A DNA stretch of 64,000 nt. It comes from Bacteroidota bacterium. GTDB lineage: Bacteria; Bacteroidota; Bacteroidia; Flavobacteriales_D; Sanyastnellaceae. Within the stretch, counting starts at the first letter, position 1. Each line of letters starts with the position of its first letter. Of the stretch, positions 26,708 to 36,005 are shown piece by piece. The position numbers and the translations under genes are program-made. Location: positions 31,816-95,815 of the forward strand of contig JAQBVN010000008.1 in assembly GCA_027622975.1 (NCBI GenBank), in the 5' to 3' direction. Under the pieces are notes generated by a model that searched no databases, was not told the DNA's origin, and saw nothing but the letters and a program-made list of their open reading frames with translations.

Positions 26708-27301
26708 ATGAAACTTATGATGAATACATTCCTGATCGTTTTGGTGCTTGTCGGCGTTGGAGCCCTCGTGGCTTGGAAAGCCTTCAATGCCAACCACCAC
26801 TACACACCACAACCTGCCATGGCCTCTTTTCACGATTTGGTTGCAACCACCCTCGAAGGAGATGAATTTGCGTTTGACCAGCTTGCAGGCAAGCGCGTGT
26901 TGATCGTGAACACCGCCTCCAAGTGCGGTTTCACTCCGCAGTACGAATCCCTCGAAACGCTGCACCAGCGGTATGGTGACCAAGGTTTGGTGATTCTCGG
27001 ATTTCCTTGCAACCAATTTGGGAAACAAGAACCTGGTTCTTCCGATGACATTCGATCGTTCTGCAGCAAGAATTATGGGGTGAGTTTCCAAATGATGGAA
27101 AAAATCGACGTCAAAGGTGACAACCAGCACTCAGTGTATGCTTGGCTCACTCGCAAGGAACTCAATGGGGCGGGTGACCACTCTGTTCGTTGGAACTTTC
27201 ACAAGTTTCTCGTGAATGAACAAGGAGAATTGGTGGCAGCCTTGGGAAGTGGCGCAGACCCTCTTGGGGATGAAATTCTGTCCTTCGCGGCAGGTCGCTG
27301 A
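26708..27301 (+). CDS. gpx: Glutathione peroxidase-family thiol peroxidase, membrane-anchored
   Basis: 197 aa. An N-terminal hydrophobic anchor or signal (NTFLIVLVLVGVGALVAW) precedes a GPx domain. The peroxidatic Cys is C73 in IVNTASKCGFTPQY (Cys, not selenocysteine). The Gln of the catalytic tetrad is about Q107 in GFPCNQFGKQEPG, and the Trp is in VRWNFHKFLV. Bacterial enzymes of this type usually use thioredoxin. The membrane segment implies action at the periplasmic face. The start is the ATG after the repeat region; a TTG at 26681 is possible but unlikely. A terminator follows. Confidence 0.92.
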   Translation: MKLMMNTFLIVLVLVGVGALVAWKAFNANHHYTPQPAMASFHDLVATTLEGDEFAFDQLAGKRVLIVNTASKCGFTPQYESLETLHQRYGDQGLVILGFPCNQFGKQEPGSSDDIRSFCSKNYGVSFQMMEKIDVKGDNQHSVYAWLTRKELNGAGDHSVRWNFHKFLVNEQGELVAALGSGADPLGDEILSFAAGR

Positions 27302-27322
27302 GCATGCCAAGCCTCAACGTGG

Positions 27323-27351
27323 AAAAAGCGTGCCTCTGGGTGCGCTTTTTT
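27323..27351 (+). terminator. Rho-independent terminator after gpx
   Basis: AAAAAGCG ... CGCTTTTTT, with an imperfect inner stem (TGCC / GGGTG), lies 22 nt after the gpx stop and before serC. The six T residues on the plus strand support plus-strand termination. Confidence 0.7.
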
Positions 27352-27412
27352 CATGTTTGAATGAGGGAGACCTCCTTTCAAATCCTGAACTTTGCCTCAC
27401 AAGGAACCCATC

Positions 27413-28486
27413 ATGTCCAAGATTCACAACTATTCCGCAGGCCCCTGCATTCTTCCCCCCGAAGTCCTCCAAGAAGCCGCTGATGCGGTTCGCCAATGGG
27501 AGGGTCAAGGGCTTTCATTGATCGAGATGTCCCACCGCAGCAAACCTTTTGTGGCAGTGATGGACGAATGTCGGGCGTTGACCAAAGAATTGCTCGGGCT
27601 TCCCGACAGGTTTGAGGTGCTTTATCTCCAAGGTGGAGCGAGTTTGGGATTCCTGACCGCTGCGTACAACTTCTTGCCTGAAGGTGGGCGCGCGGCCTAC
27701 ACAGATACAGGAACGTGGGCAGCCAATGCCATCAAAGAGGCCAGACACCTCGGCGACGTCGATGTGGTGGCTTCCTCCAAGGCTGAGAATTACAACCACA
27801 TCCCCACCCTTGGTGAGGTCCATTCGGGTCATGCGTACCTCCACATCACCACCAACAACACCATCTACGGAACCCAATATGCTGAGATGCCAAAGGTTCC
27901 CGTGCCCTTGGTGGCAGACATGAGCTCCGACATCATGAGTCGAACCTTTGATCCAGAACCATTCGCCTTGATTTATGGTGGGGTGCAGAAAAACATGGGC
28001 CCCGCGGGAGCGGTCATGTACGCTGTGGATCGTGAACGTCTCGGTGCCACAGGACGGAACATTCCATCGTACCTCGATTTGAATGTTCACTTGAGCAAGG
28101 ACAGCATGTTCAACACACCCCCTGTGTTTTCGGTATTCACCACCTTGCTTACGCTGCGCTGGCTTCAGGCCCAAGGCGGGGTAGCAGCCATTCAACAGGT
28201 CAATGAAGCGAAAAGCGCACTCCTGTACAGTGAAATTGATCGCAACCCCTTGTTTGTGGGGCACGCCTTGATGGGAAGCCGCTCTCACATGAATGTCACT
28301 TTCCGTCTCAACCACGAAGAACATGCCGCCGCCTTTGACAAGTCGTGGAATGAAGCTGGGATCAGTGGACTGAAGGGTCACAGAAGCGTGGGTGGATACC
28401 GCGCATCCATGTACAATGCCTTGCCTCTAGAAAGCGTGCAGGTGTTGGTGGATGTCATGAAAGAACTTGAACGAACCCAAGGCTGA
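27413..28486 (+). CDS. serC: Phosphoserine aminotransferase
   Basis: 357 aa PLP enzyme of serine (and pyridoxine) biosynthesis, converting 3-phosphohydroxypyruvate and glutamate to phosphoserine. MSKIHNYSAGPCILPPEVLQEA and EMSHRSKPF are family signatures. The PLP lysine is K193 in IYGGVQKNMGPAG. The C-terminus has GLKGHRSVGGYRASMYNALP, the phosphate-binding segment. The ATG at 27413 has an AAGGA about 8 nt upstream, which decides the start. serA follows 71 nt downstream. Confidence 0.96.
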   Translation: MSKIHNYSAGPCILPPEVLQEAADAVRQWEGQGLSLIEMSHRSKPFVAVMDECRALTKELLGLPDRFEVLYLQGGASLGFLTAAYNFLPEGGRAAYTDTGTWAANAIKEARHLGDVDVVASSKAENYNHIPTLGEVHSGHAYLHITTNNTIYGTQYAEMPKVPVPLVADMSSDIMSRTFDPEPFALIYGGVQKNMGPAGAVMYAVDRERLGATGRNIPSYLDLNVHLSKDSMFNTPPVFSVFTTLLTLRWLQAQGGVAAIQQVNEAKSALLYSEIDRNPLFVGHALMGSRSHMNVTFRLNHEEHAAAFDKSWNEAGISGLKGHRSVGGYRASMYNALPLESVQVLVDVMKELERTQG

Positions 28487-28557
28487 CCTTTAGGGTAAGC
28501 CCTCCCTCCCCTGTGTTGCAACTTGCCATTGAAAACCCAACCACAAACCAAGCACCC

Positions 28558-29508
28558 ATGAACATTCTCGCCAACGACGGCATCAGCCCTTCTGGAGCGC
28601 AGGCCTTGCTCGATGCCGGCCATCATTTGCACACCTCTTTTGTGGAGGCCGACCAACTCGAAGCGTTCATTCACGAGCACGACATTCACGGAATTTTGGT
28701 GAGATCAGCCACCCAAGTACGCCAGCCTCTGATTGACGCTTGTCCCGGATTGAAGTTCATCGGACGGGGCGGAGTGGGCATGGACAACATCGACGTTGAA
28801 TACGCCCGCAACAAGGGAATTGCAGTCTTCAACACGCCAGCGTCTTCATCGCAAAGTGTGGCTGAGCTTGTGATGGGCCATTTGTTCACCCTTGCAAGGT
28901 TTTTGCATCACAGCAATCGCGCGATGCCCACCGACGGCCAAACCGGCTTCAAGGCTCTGAAAAAGGCCTACGGAAAGGGCACAGAGTTGCGCGGCAAAAC
29001 CCTTGGCATTGTGGGCTTTGGTCGCATTGGAAGGTCTTTGGCCTCGTACGCCCTTGGCTGTGGCATGGATGTGGTGGCGCATGATCCGTTTGTAGAGCAT
29101 GGAAATGTGTCTTTGACCATTGGAGGCCAAACGCTTGAGGTGGACTGCCCCTTGCTTTCCCTGCAAGACTTGCTCGCTCAATCGGACATGGTCAGCATTC
29201 ACGTTCCCGCCCAAGCGGATGGAAGCGCCGTGATTGGATCGGGAGAATTGGCCAAAATGAAGCGTGGGGCTTTCTTGGTCAATGCGGCCCGCGGTGGTTC
29301 CGTGGACGAAGATGCCTTGATGGCTGCTCTTGACAGCGGCCACTTGGCGGGAGCCGCATTGGACGTGTTTGTGGGAGAGCCCTCACCACGTGCTGATGTC
29401 ACGACCCATGCCCAATTGTCATTGACCCCTCACATTGGCGCTGCCACGGAGGAGGCACAGGATCGCATCGGACTGGAATTGGCAGCCCAAATCGAAGCCT
29501 TGTCATGA
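28558..29508 (+). CDS. serA: D-3-phosphoglycerate dehydrogenase-type 2-hydroxyacid dehydrogenase
   Basis: 316 aa NAD-dependent dehydrogenase, the first step of serine synthesis. The Rossmann core has GIVGFGRIGRSLASYALG. Catalytic segments are NAARGGSVDEDAL (Arg), and LTPHIGAATEEAQDRIG with the His. The N-terminal catalytic half has VRSATQVRQPLIDACPGLKFIGRGGVGMDNID. There is no C-terminal ACT domain, so serine feedback of the E. coli kind is not expected. The position directly after serC supports the serA assignment. The stop overlaps the next start by 4 nt (ATGA). Confidence 0.92.
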   Translation: MNILANDGISPSGAQALLDAGHHLHTSFVEADQLEAFIHEHDIHGILVRSATQVRQPLIDACPGLKFIGRGGVGMDNIDVEYARNKGIAVFNTPASSSQSVAELVMGHLFTLARFLHHSNRAMPTDGQTGFKALKKAYGKGTELRGKTLGIVGFGRIGRSLASYALGCGMDVVAHDPFVEHGNVSLTIGGQTLEVDCPLLSLQDLLAQSDMVSIHVPAQADGSAVIGSGELAKMKRGAFLVNAARGGSVDEDALMAALDSGHLAGAALDVFVGEPSPRADVTTHAQLSLTPHIGAATEEAQDRIGLELAAQIEALS

Positions 29509-30761
29509 CCAAGACCCGGGCCTTGATGGTGCCCTTGGCCGCTGTGACTCCACCGCGGCACATGGCCCATCTGGTGGCTTCGCGGTCCTATTTGAGCTAC
29601 AACCGGGCAGAGCTTCAAGACAAATTGAAGCACAATCCCTATTCCTACATTCAGGTCATCAATCCCGATGCCTCGCGTGAGGTGGAGGAGCCGCGGGGCA
29701 CGCCCGAATTTTTCAAAGAAGTTCGGGCGGGCTACGATGATTTCAAGGCCAAAGGTTGGCTTGTGGATGCTGATGAGGTGGAGTGGCTGGTCTATCGACA
29801 AAGCACTGAAGCCCATGCTTGGACCGGGGTGGTGTGCAACTTGGATTTGGCGCGATGCGCATCAGGCGGTTTGCGCACCCATGAACAAACCCTGGAAACC
29901 CGGGAGTCTCTGTTCGCATCCTTTTTGGAGGCCGTTGGTTTTCATGCTGAGCCCATTTTGGTGGCCCTCCCTGACGACGCCCTCGGTGCTTCTGAATCCT
30001 TGGCCCGCCTCGAGGAGGTGGTGGCCCACAGGCCTCACACGGATTTCATGACTGCGGATGGGGTGCGGCACGAATTGTGGCGCGTCCCTGCTCATGGTGA
30101 TTCGGGCCAAGCTTTTGGTCAGGCTTGGAGTCAGGCTGAGGTCCTGTACTTAGCCGATGGCCATCACCGGTTGGCCTCTTCCCAACGCCTCGCGCACGCC
30201 AGACCTGATTTGCCTGGAGCTGGTTTGATTTTGGCCTACGTTGTGCCCCAACGTGACCTCACCATCCTAGGCTATCACAAAGAAATCAAGGATGTCCAAA
30301 TGTCAACCGAAGCATTGGGCAAGGCATTGGAAGGGTGTCCGGATGCCGAGGTGATTGGCGGTGATTCCGCCTCTATCGATGTCTCACTGCCCGACTCACC
30401 GGGTGAAATCGTAGTGGAATACCAAGGCTTGGTTTGGCGCATTCGACGATCCTCGGAGAGTCCCGAGGCGACCGATGCCGATTGGGTACAAAACCACCTC
30501 ATTCGGGATGTGTTTGGGATTTCTGATGCCAGAAACGACGTCAGGCTCAATCATCTGCCTGAAGCACAACGTCCTGAAGGTGGATGGAGGGTTCGTGCGG
30601 CACAACATCCCAACCGTGCGCTGGTGCTTTTGCATGCCATTCCGTTTGAGCAAATCCGCGATGTCGCCGACGCCCATGGGACCCTCCCGCCCAAAAGCAC
30701 TTGGGTGGAGCCCAAAATCCGGAGTGCCCTGTTCATCCATGAATTCGACCCTCCGCGATGA
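29505..30761 (+). CDS. DUF1015 family protein
   Basis: 418 aa. MVPLAAVTPPRHMAHLVASRSYLSYNRAELQDKLKHNPYSYIQVINPD is the family N-terminus. Later VLYLADGHHRLASSQRLAHARP and the DUF1015 C-terminal half follow. The function is unsettled. It is translationally coupled to serA (ATGA) and to the YggS gene (ATGA). The serC-serA-DUF1015 arrangement recurs in Bacteroidota, which suggests a link to serine metabolism, possibly as a serine kinase-like activity. That functional idea is inference from general knowledge, not visible here. Confidence 0.88.
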   Translation: MTKTRALMVPLAAVTPPRHMAHLVASRSYLSYNRAELQDKLKHNPYSYIQVINPDASREVEEPRGTPEFFKEVRAGYDDFKAKGWLVDADEVEWLVYRQSTEAHAWTGVVCNLDLARCASGGLRTHEQTLETRESLFASFLEAVGFHAEPILVALPDDALGASESLARLEEVVAHRPHTDFMTADGVRHELWRVPAHGDSGQAFGQAWSQAEVLYLADGHHRLASSQRLAHARPDLPGAGLILAYVVPQRDLTILGYHKEIKDVQMSTEALGKALEGCPDAEVIGGDSASIDVSLPDSPGEIVVEYQGLVWRIRRSSESPEATDADWVQNHLIRDVFGISDARNDVRLNHLPEAQRPEGGWRVRAAQHPNRALVLLHAIPFEQIRDVADAHGTLPPKSTWVEPKIRSALFIHEFDPPR

Positions 30762-31465
30762 GTGTGGCTGAACAGCTCACCCAGGTGCGTCGAGACGTGG
30801 AGGAACTGTCCAATCGAACAGGCCAGGATGTCGTGCTCGTCGCTGTCAGCAAAACCAAACCCGACGAGGATGTGATGGCCGCCTATGAGGCAGGACAACG
30901 TGATTTTGGCGAAAATCGAGTGCAGGAATTGGTCGGCAAGGCACAGCGGTTGCCCAAAGACATTCGATGGCACATGATTGGACACGTCCAAACCAACAAA
31001 ATCAAGGACTTCCTTCCATGGGTTCACCTTGTGCACGGGGTGGACCGGATGAAGGTGTTGGAAGTGTTGGAAAGGGAATGTGCCAAACTCAGCCGCAACG
31101 TAGACATCCTGCTTCAAGTCCACATTGCAGAGGAATCCACCAAATTCGGGTGGGACGCCTCTGAAATTGCCGATTTGGCGCGGCCTGAGGTTTGGGAAGA
31201 ATTCCCCCACGTGAGGCCTGTCGGAATGATGGGAATGGCCACGTTCACGGATGATGAACAGCAGGTTCGGAGGGAATTTGCTCTGCTCGCCGCGCTCTTC
31301 AAGACCCATGGCAAAGCATTCGATCAATTGGCCCGTTCACGTGGCGCCTCCTGGGAGGCCCTGAGCATGGGAATGAGCGGCGATTGGGCTTGGGCTTTGG
31401 AGGAAGGAAGCTCCATGGTGAGAATTGGCAGTGCCATTTTTGGAGACCGAAACCTTCCGCTGTGA
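30758..31465 (+). CDS. YggS/PLPBP family pyridoxal-phosphate homeostasis protein
   Basis: 235 aa alanine-racemase-like TIM barrel without the second domain. The PLP lysine is K32 in VLVAVSKTKPDE. IRWHMIGHVQTNKIKDF, VDILLQVHIAEESTKFGW and SMGMSGDWAWALEEGSSMVRIGSAIFG are family motifs. It buffers PLP and protects PLP enzymes; serC in the same operon uses PLP. The start overlaps the DUF1015 stop (ATGA) and the stop overlaps the next start (TGATG). Confidence 0.94.
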   Translation: MSVAEQLTQVRRDVEELSNRTGQDVVLVAVSKTKPDEDVMAAYEAGQRDFGENRVQELVGKAQRLPKDIRWHMIGHVQTNKIKDFLPWVHLVHGVDRMKVLEVLERECAKLSRNVDILLQVHIAEESTKFGWDASEIADLARPEVWEEFPHVRPVGMMGMATFTDDEQQVRREFALLAALFKTHGKAFDQLARSRGASWEALSMGMSGDWAWALEEGSSMVRIGSAIFGDRNLPL

Positions 31466-31800
31466 TGAACGATTCACCGACAAGTTCACCCACAAATTCA
31501 GCCACAAATCCACCCGCAGGCTGGCGCGTCTGGGAACCTTGGTTTCAAGGTTGGATGGTGCTGGCTCCATTGGTGGGATTGGGCAGCACGGCCTTGGTTC
31601 GGAACCAATTGTTTCGAATTTGGAAACTCACCCATGGCATCACGGATGGAGTCACCGCCGCTGAGGCGCGTGACATGGGGCTCGCACCTCCCGATTGGTC
31701 AGGTGCAGCTCTATACGGCCTTGCAACGCTTTGCATTTTCAGCGTGTTCTATCTCTTAGCTGCCCGAACATGGGTGAATCATTCAAACCAACGCACGTGA
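31465..31800 (+). CDS. Small membrane protein, unknown family
   Basis: 111 aa. The Ser/Thr/Asn-rich N-terminus (NDSPTSSPTNSATNPP) is followed by two hydrophobic segments (about WMVLAPLVGLGSTALV and LYGLATLCIFSVFYLLA). I do not recognise a family. The ATG is fixed by the TGATG overlap with the YggS stop. The frame is open further upstream but lies within the YggS gene. It is coupled to the following lipoprotein gene. Confidence 0.6.
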   Translation: MNDSPTSSPTNSATNPPAGWRVWEPWFQGWMVLAPLVGLGSTALVRNQLFRIWKLTHGITDGVTAAEARDMGLAPPDWSGAALYGLATLCIFSVFYLLAARTWVNHSNQRT

Positions 31801-32222
31801 ACCTCATCAAGTTTGACCGCCACTTGTTCTTGGCCCCTGTGGGATTGTGGGGCATTCTTCTTTGTTTGACCTCATGCGAAGGTGCCACGTACGTGAACCA
31901 GCACTTCATCAACAATACCCAGGACACTTTGCACCTCGGGGTTCGGATCAAAGAGTCTCAAACAGGATGGTCCATGGACACCCTGTGGCACATTCCACCC
32001 GGTGCCATTCAACCCCACTACGCGGTGGACCGCTGGGGCAAATGCTCCGATTGCACCGAGTATGAAACGGCTCCTTTTGGTTTGGATACGATTTGGCTTG
32101 AGAACGACACGTTGAATGTCAGCTTGATGGATCCAACGGTGTGGGTTGTCGTCGTGGATGAAGGCGTGTCGTGGATTGAATTTGACCATCAACTCTCTTT
32201 TTGGCCTTTCATGTTTGATTGA
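31797..32222 (+). CDS. Small lipoprotein, unknown function
   Basis: 141 aa from a GTG at 31797 that overlaps the previous stop (GTGA). The signal peptide (LFLAPVGLWGILLCLTSC) ends in a lipobox with Cys about residue 27. The mature part is acidic and beta-rich (FINNTQDTLHLGVRIK, GKCSDCTEYETAPFGLDTIWLENDTLNV), with two Cys spaced CSDC. The upstream ATG at 31770 is an alternative start. No family recognised; it is probably the last gene of the serC operon. Confidence 0.62.
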   Translation: MNLIKFDRHLFLAPVGLWGILLCLTSCEGATYVNQHFINNTQDTLHLGVRIKESQTGWSMDTLWHIPPGAIQPHYAVDRWGKCSDCTEYETAPFGLDTIWLENDTLNVSLMDPTVWVVVVDEGVSWIEFDHQLSFWPFMFD

Positions 32223-32262
32223 TGCCTGGTGTCCCAAAATCTATGCCTTTACAACCCAAACC

Positions 32263-33381
32263 ATGAACTCTTTCTCTTTCAAAGTCCTCACGGGAGCGAT
32301 CTGCAGCTGCGCATTGGTGATGGTACCACTGACGCTTGAAGCCCAAACCCCTTCGGCTGTCGAGGCAGCAGAATACGAGCCCAACAGCGATCGCTGGCTC
32401 GTGAGCAACGGAAACAGCATCTTGGTCACGGATGACCTCGGAGCCACATGGTCCGTGTTTGGTACAGGTGGTGCCACCCATGGCATGGAAGTCTTGGGCA
32501 GCACCTTGTTTGCCATCCAAAACAACGTCATCCGCGCTTACGATGTGGTTTCCGGAGAACTCTTGGGGTCTCTCTCCCCCAACGGAGCTACATTCTTGAA
32601 CGGCATGGGAAGCGAAAGCAACGTGGATGGTGACATCTTGGTTGTCAGCGATTTTTCCGCGGGGAGGTTGTTGAAAGTCGACGTCAGCGATCCTGCCAAC
32701 ATGACGTATTCCACCTTGGTGGCCAACACCGGGACAACCCCCAACGGGGTGACTTTGGTGAATGGGCAAGCGTACGTGGTCAATTGGGGTGGGAATTCCG
32801 ACATTTTGAAAGTTGACGTCCAAACAGGCGCTGTAGAAACGGTCGTCAATGGTTCAGGATTGGGCAATTGTGATGGCATCGACTATGTCGACGGAACGTT
32901 TGTGGTCAGTTCTTGGACTCCCCAACGAATCACGTTGTTCACCCCCGACCCGGTGGATGGTTCTTGGGTGGGCAGCGCCTTGGTCCAGGGAAGCCCCTTG
33001 AGCAACCCTGCTGACCTGAGCATCAACACGACGGGAGACACCTACGCTGTCGCCTGCAGTGGAAACAACACCGTGTACTTCGGAACCTTGATGGACTTGA
33101 GTCCTGTGGTGGATTCCCCATCATCTCCCGACATCCAGATTCAATGGAACGACAGCGGGGTGATGACTCAACAGGACATGCCTGGGACGTGGACAGTGCG
33201 TGGATTTGACCTCTCTGGCCGCCTGCTGGGGTCCAAATCATGGTTTGAACCACCTGGCAGCTCTGTCGCCACGTGGGAGCAACTCGGAGCATGGAGTCGC
33301 CATTCCAACTTCCTCGAATTTTCGTTGGAAGGGATTGATGGCCGCGGGGTGTGGCGCCAAACATTGAAAACGGCTCATTGA
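32263..33381 (+). CDS. Secreted NHL/SMP-30-like beta-propeller protein
   Basis: 372 aa. A signal peptide (ICSCALVMVPLTLEAQ) precedes a chain of about 45-residue repeats with the ring of DVSDPANMTYSTLVANTGTTPNGVTLVNGQAYVVNWG and similar lines, typical of NHL or gluconolactonase-like propellers. The last 80 residues (GTWTVRGFDLSGRLLGS...VWRQTLKTAH) look like a diverged T9SS type-A sorting domain: order and spacing fit, but the usual PNP is missing. No catalytic residues can be assigned. The start is the ATG 40 nt after the preceding lipoprotein stop. Confidence 0.72.
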   Translation: MNSFSFKVLTGAICSCALVMVPLTLEAQTPSAVEAAEYEPNSDRWLVSNGNSILVTDDLGATWSVFGTGGATHGMEVLGSTLFAIQNNVIRAYDVVSGELLGSLSPNGATFLNGMGSESNVDGDILVVSDFSAGRLLKVDVSDPANMTYSTLVANTGTTPNGVTLVNGQAYVVNWGGNSDILKVDVQTGAVETVVNGSGLGNCDGIDYVDGTFVVSSWTPQRITLFTPDPVDGSWVGSALVQGSPLSNPADLSINTTGDTYAVACSGNNTVYFGTLMDLSPVVDSPSSPDIQIQWNDSGVMTQQDMPGTWTVRGFDLSGRLLGSKSWFEPPGSSVATWEQLGAWSRHSNFLEFSLEGIDGRGVWRQTLKTAH

Positions 33382-33399
33382 CGAAACCCGGGAGAATGG

Positions 33400-35934
33400 T
33401 CAAACTGGGTCTACGTCGACGATCAGGCGGAGCCGTTTCCAGCGCGGGTCGGCACTGAACTCGTCGAGATCTGCCTGCAACAGAGGTCGGTACTGTGCCG
33501 GAGCGAGTGCGCGCTCAAACTTGAGGGTCAGCTGTCTGATGTGCAGGTCGTTGATGCGTGAAAGGGCCGGTGTGTCGGGCCCGAGAAGTCTTGGTCCAAA
33601 CCGCTGATTCAACCGCGCGGCCAGGACGGCTGCGCCGGCCTCGACGCGTTGGGCATCGCTGTGCTTAATCGTCAGGCGAACCATTCGCACGAAGGGCGGA
33701 TATTGATAGGTTTCCCTCTCGATCAGTTCGCGTAGCACCAACGCGTCGTGGTCGTGATCCACCACGTGATGGAGCAGCCAGTGATCGGCACTGAAAGACT
33801 GGATCACGACCCGGCCGCGCTTCCCTCCTTCCTCCTTGCTGGCACGCCCCGCGCGTCCCGCGACCTGGGTGAGCATTTGATAGGCACGCTCAAACGATCG
33901 AAAATCTGGAAAGGTCAACATCCTGTCGGCCGACATCACCCCCACCAAACCCACATGAGCGAAGTCCAACCCTTTGGTGACCATTTGGGTTCCCACGAGG
34001 ACGTCAAATTCGCGGTCAGCAAATGCCTCGAGCAGTCTTGCGTGGGCAGTCTTTTTCCGGGTTGAATCGAGATCCATTCTCGCCACGCGTGCCTCAGGAA
34101 AAAGCTCTGCCAGCTCCTCTTCAATGCGCTCCGTCCCCAATCCTTGAGGCTTCAAGGCTTTGCTTCCGCATGCGACGCATGTGGAGGGAGCCGGGCGCTC
34201 GTGATAGCCGCAATGATGGCAATGCAATCCTCCCAGAGACTTGTGAACCACCAAAGGGATGTCGCATCGTTGGCAGGCCACAGCATGACCACACTGTGTG
34301 CATTGTTGAGCGGGTGCGTATCCCCGGCGGTTCTGAAACAAGATGACCTGGCGACCCTCCTGAAACGTCGCTTCCATTTCATCGCGCAACATCTTGCTGA
34401 ATCCACCGCGCATGCTCCTCTGCTTGTGCTCCTTGCGCAAGTCGGCGATGAAAATTTCTGGCATCATGGCCCCTCCAAACCGCTCCTTCAGGGACACCAG
34501 CGTGATGCGGCCCTGCGATGCGAGCCATTGTGTCTCGACTGAAGGCGTTGCCGACCCGAGCACCAATGGAATGCCATGCTGTGCGGACAACCACAGGGCT
34601 GCATCGCGGGCATGGTATCGGGGAGCCGGATCGTGCTGCTTGAAGCTGGATTCATGCTCCTCGTCCACCACAATCAAGCCCAAACGTGGCATGGGAAGCA
34701 ACAATGCACTGCGCGCGCCGACGATCAATTGCCCTTGGAAGTCGTAGGCACCTGCCCGATCTCCGCCGTCTGTCCTCGAAGTTTGGCCACTCGACATGGA
34801 TGCGTCCAGACGCGAGGGCGCGAGCAGCTGCATCCAAGTTTCCGTGCGCTCGCGATCCGAAAACCGGCTGTGGTAGACATGGACCACTTCTCCAAAAAAG
34901 CGACGCAATCGTTCAATCAGTTGGGTGGTCAGAGCAATTTCTGGCACCAAGAACAAGACCTGTTGACCTGCTGAGAGTGCCTCTGCAATCAAATGGGTAT
35001 AGATCTCTGTCTTTCCTGACCCCGTGACACCGTGAAGCAACGCGGGCTTTCTCGCAACCAAACTCGCGTGAATCCCATTGTACGCCTTGGCCTGCGCATG
35101 GGACAAGGAGGGCAGAGATGCCGTGCCCGGCCTTGAAGGACGCGTTGGGTCGCGTTCTTCAATCACGAGAATGCCCCGATCCACCCACTTTTGGACAGTG
35201 GATGCATCTGTCTGGCTCCGTTTTTGGGCTTCCAGCTTCGGAACTTCATGATTGTCAGCATCCAACACGGTGAGGAGAAGGCGCTCCATGGCTACAGCGC
35301 GATTTCCTGCCCAAGTGAGTGATTCTGCAAGAACCTCTTCTTCGAGTCCATTCGCCAAAGTCAACCAGGCCACTTTGCGAGGTTTCAAACGCTCTTCCAA
35401 TTCCTCCTCCGCAATCACCAATCCACGTTGAATGAGGCCACGAATCACCCGTTGTGGATGTTGAATCTCTAAAATTTCTGCGCATTCTCTCAAGGTCAAA
35501 CCATCCCTGACGTGCAATGCATCCATCAAAAGGCTCGCTTGATCATCGAGTTCCCCTGCCGCCTCCGCATCGGGGTGAAGCATGATACGGGTGGTGCTCT
35601 CCAACTTCATTCCTGCGGGCAACGCAGCCCCCAAGACCTCACCCAACGTGCACATGTAGTGCTGGGCCATCCATCCCAGCAGGTCGCGTTGTGTCGAGGC
35701 CAACACGGGTCGTTCGTCCACCACGGCCTCCACCACCTTGGCCACATGACCCTCTGGAGAACGGTGATGCACATCCCAGACAATGCCAGTCAACCTCTTG
35801 TTTCCGAGGGGAACCACCACACGCGTCCCCACCACGGGCCCTTCGGTGGCGCCAAGGGACCACGCGTATGTCAGCGTTTTTGGCAAGGCCAAAGGCACGA
35901 CAACCTCCACGAAGGTGGGACGATGTGATTTCAT
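33400..35934 (-). CDS. priA: Primosomal protein N', replication restart helicase PriA
   Basis: 844 aa, slightly longer than the E. coli enzyme. The N-terminal DNA-binding domain starts FVEVVVPLALPKTLTYAW. The DEAH-type helicase core has Walker A VTGSGKTEIY (Lys about K308) and the Walker B DEEH in LIVVDEEHESSFKQ. The zinc-binding insert has paired cysteines (CTQCGHAVACQRC...CHHCGYHERPAPSTCVACG). Motifs V-VI (LVGTQMVTKGLDFAHVGLVG, QVAGRAGR) follow. It reloads the replisome at stalled forks. The start is the ATG at 35934; the frame is open to 36012 but would overlap the divergent peroxiredoxin gene. Confidence 0.95.
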   Translation of the reverse strand: MKSHRPTFVEVVVPLALPKTLTYAWSLGATEGPVVGTRVVVPLGNKRLTGIVWDVHHRSPEGHVAKVVEAVVDERPVLASTQRDLLGWMAQHYMCTLGEVLGAALPAGMKLESTTRIMLHPDAEAAGELDDQASLLMDALHVRDGLTLRECAEILEIQHPQRVIRGLIQRGLVIAEEELEERLKPRKVAWLTLANGLEEEVLAESLTWAGNRAVAMERLLLTVLDADNHEVPKLEAQKRSQTDASTVQKWVDRGILVIEERDPTRPSRPGTASLPSLSHAQAKAYNGIHASLVARKPALLHGVTGSGKTEIYTHLIAEALSAGQQVLFLVPEIALTTQLIERLRRFFGEVVHVYHSRFSDRERTETWMQLLAPSRLDASMSSGQTSRTDGGDRAGAYDFQGQLIVGARSALLLPMPRLGLIVVDEEHESSFKQHDPAPRYHARDAALWLSAQHGIPLVLGSATPSVETQWLASQGRITLVSLKERFGGAMMPEIFIADLRKEHKQRSMRGGFSKMLRDEMEATFQEGRQVILFQNRRGYAPAQQCTQCGHAVACQRCDIPLVVHKSLGGLHCHHCGYHERPAPSTCVACGSKALKPQGLGTERIEEELAELFPEARVARMDLDSTRKKTAHARLLEAFADREFDVLVGTQMVTKGLDFAHVGLVGVMSADRMLTFPDFRSFERAYQMLTQVAGRAGRASKEEGGKRGRVVIQSFSADHWLLHHVVDHDHDALVLRELIERETYQYPPFVRMVRLTIKHSDAQRVEAGAAVLAARLNQRFGPRLLGPDTPALSRINDLHIRQLTLKFERALAPAQYRPLLQADLDEFSADPRWKRLRLIVDVDPV

Positions 35935-36005
35935 TGTGGACACAGAGGGGAAAATTAGGGCGCATCGATGGCAAACCTTGCAGCCTTGGGTTTGTTCTTT
36001 GATGC

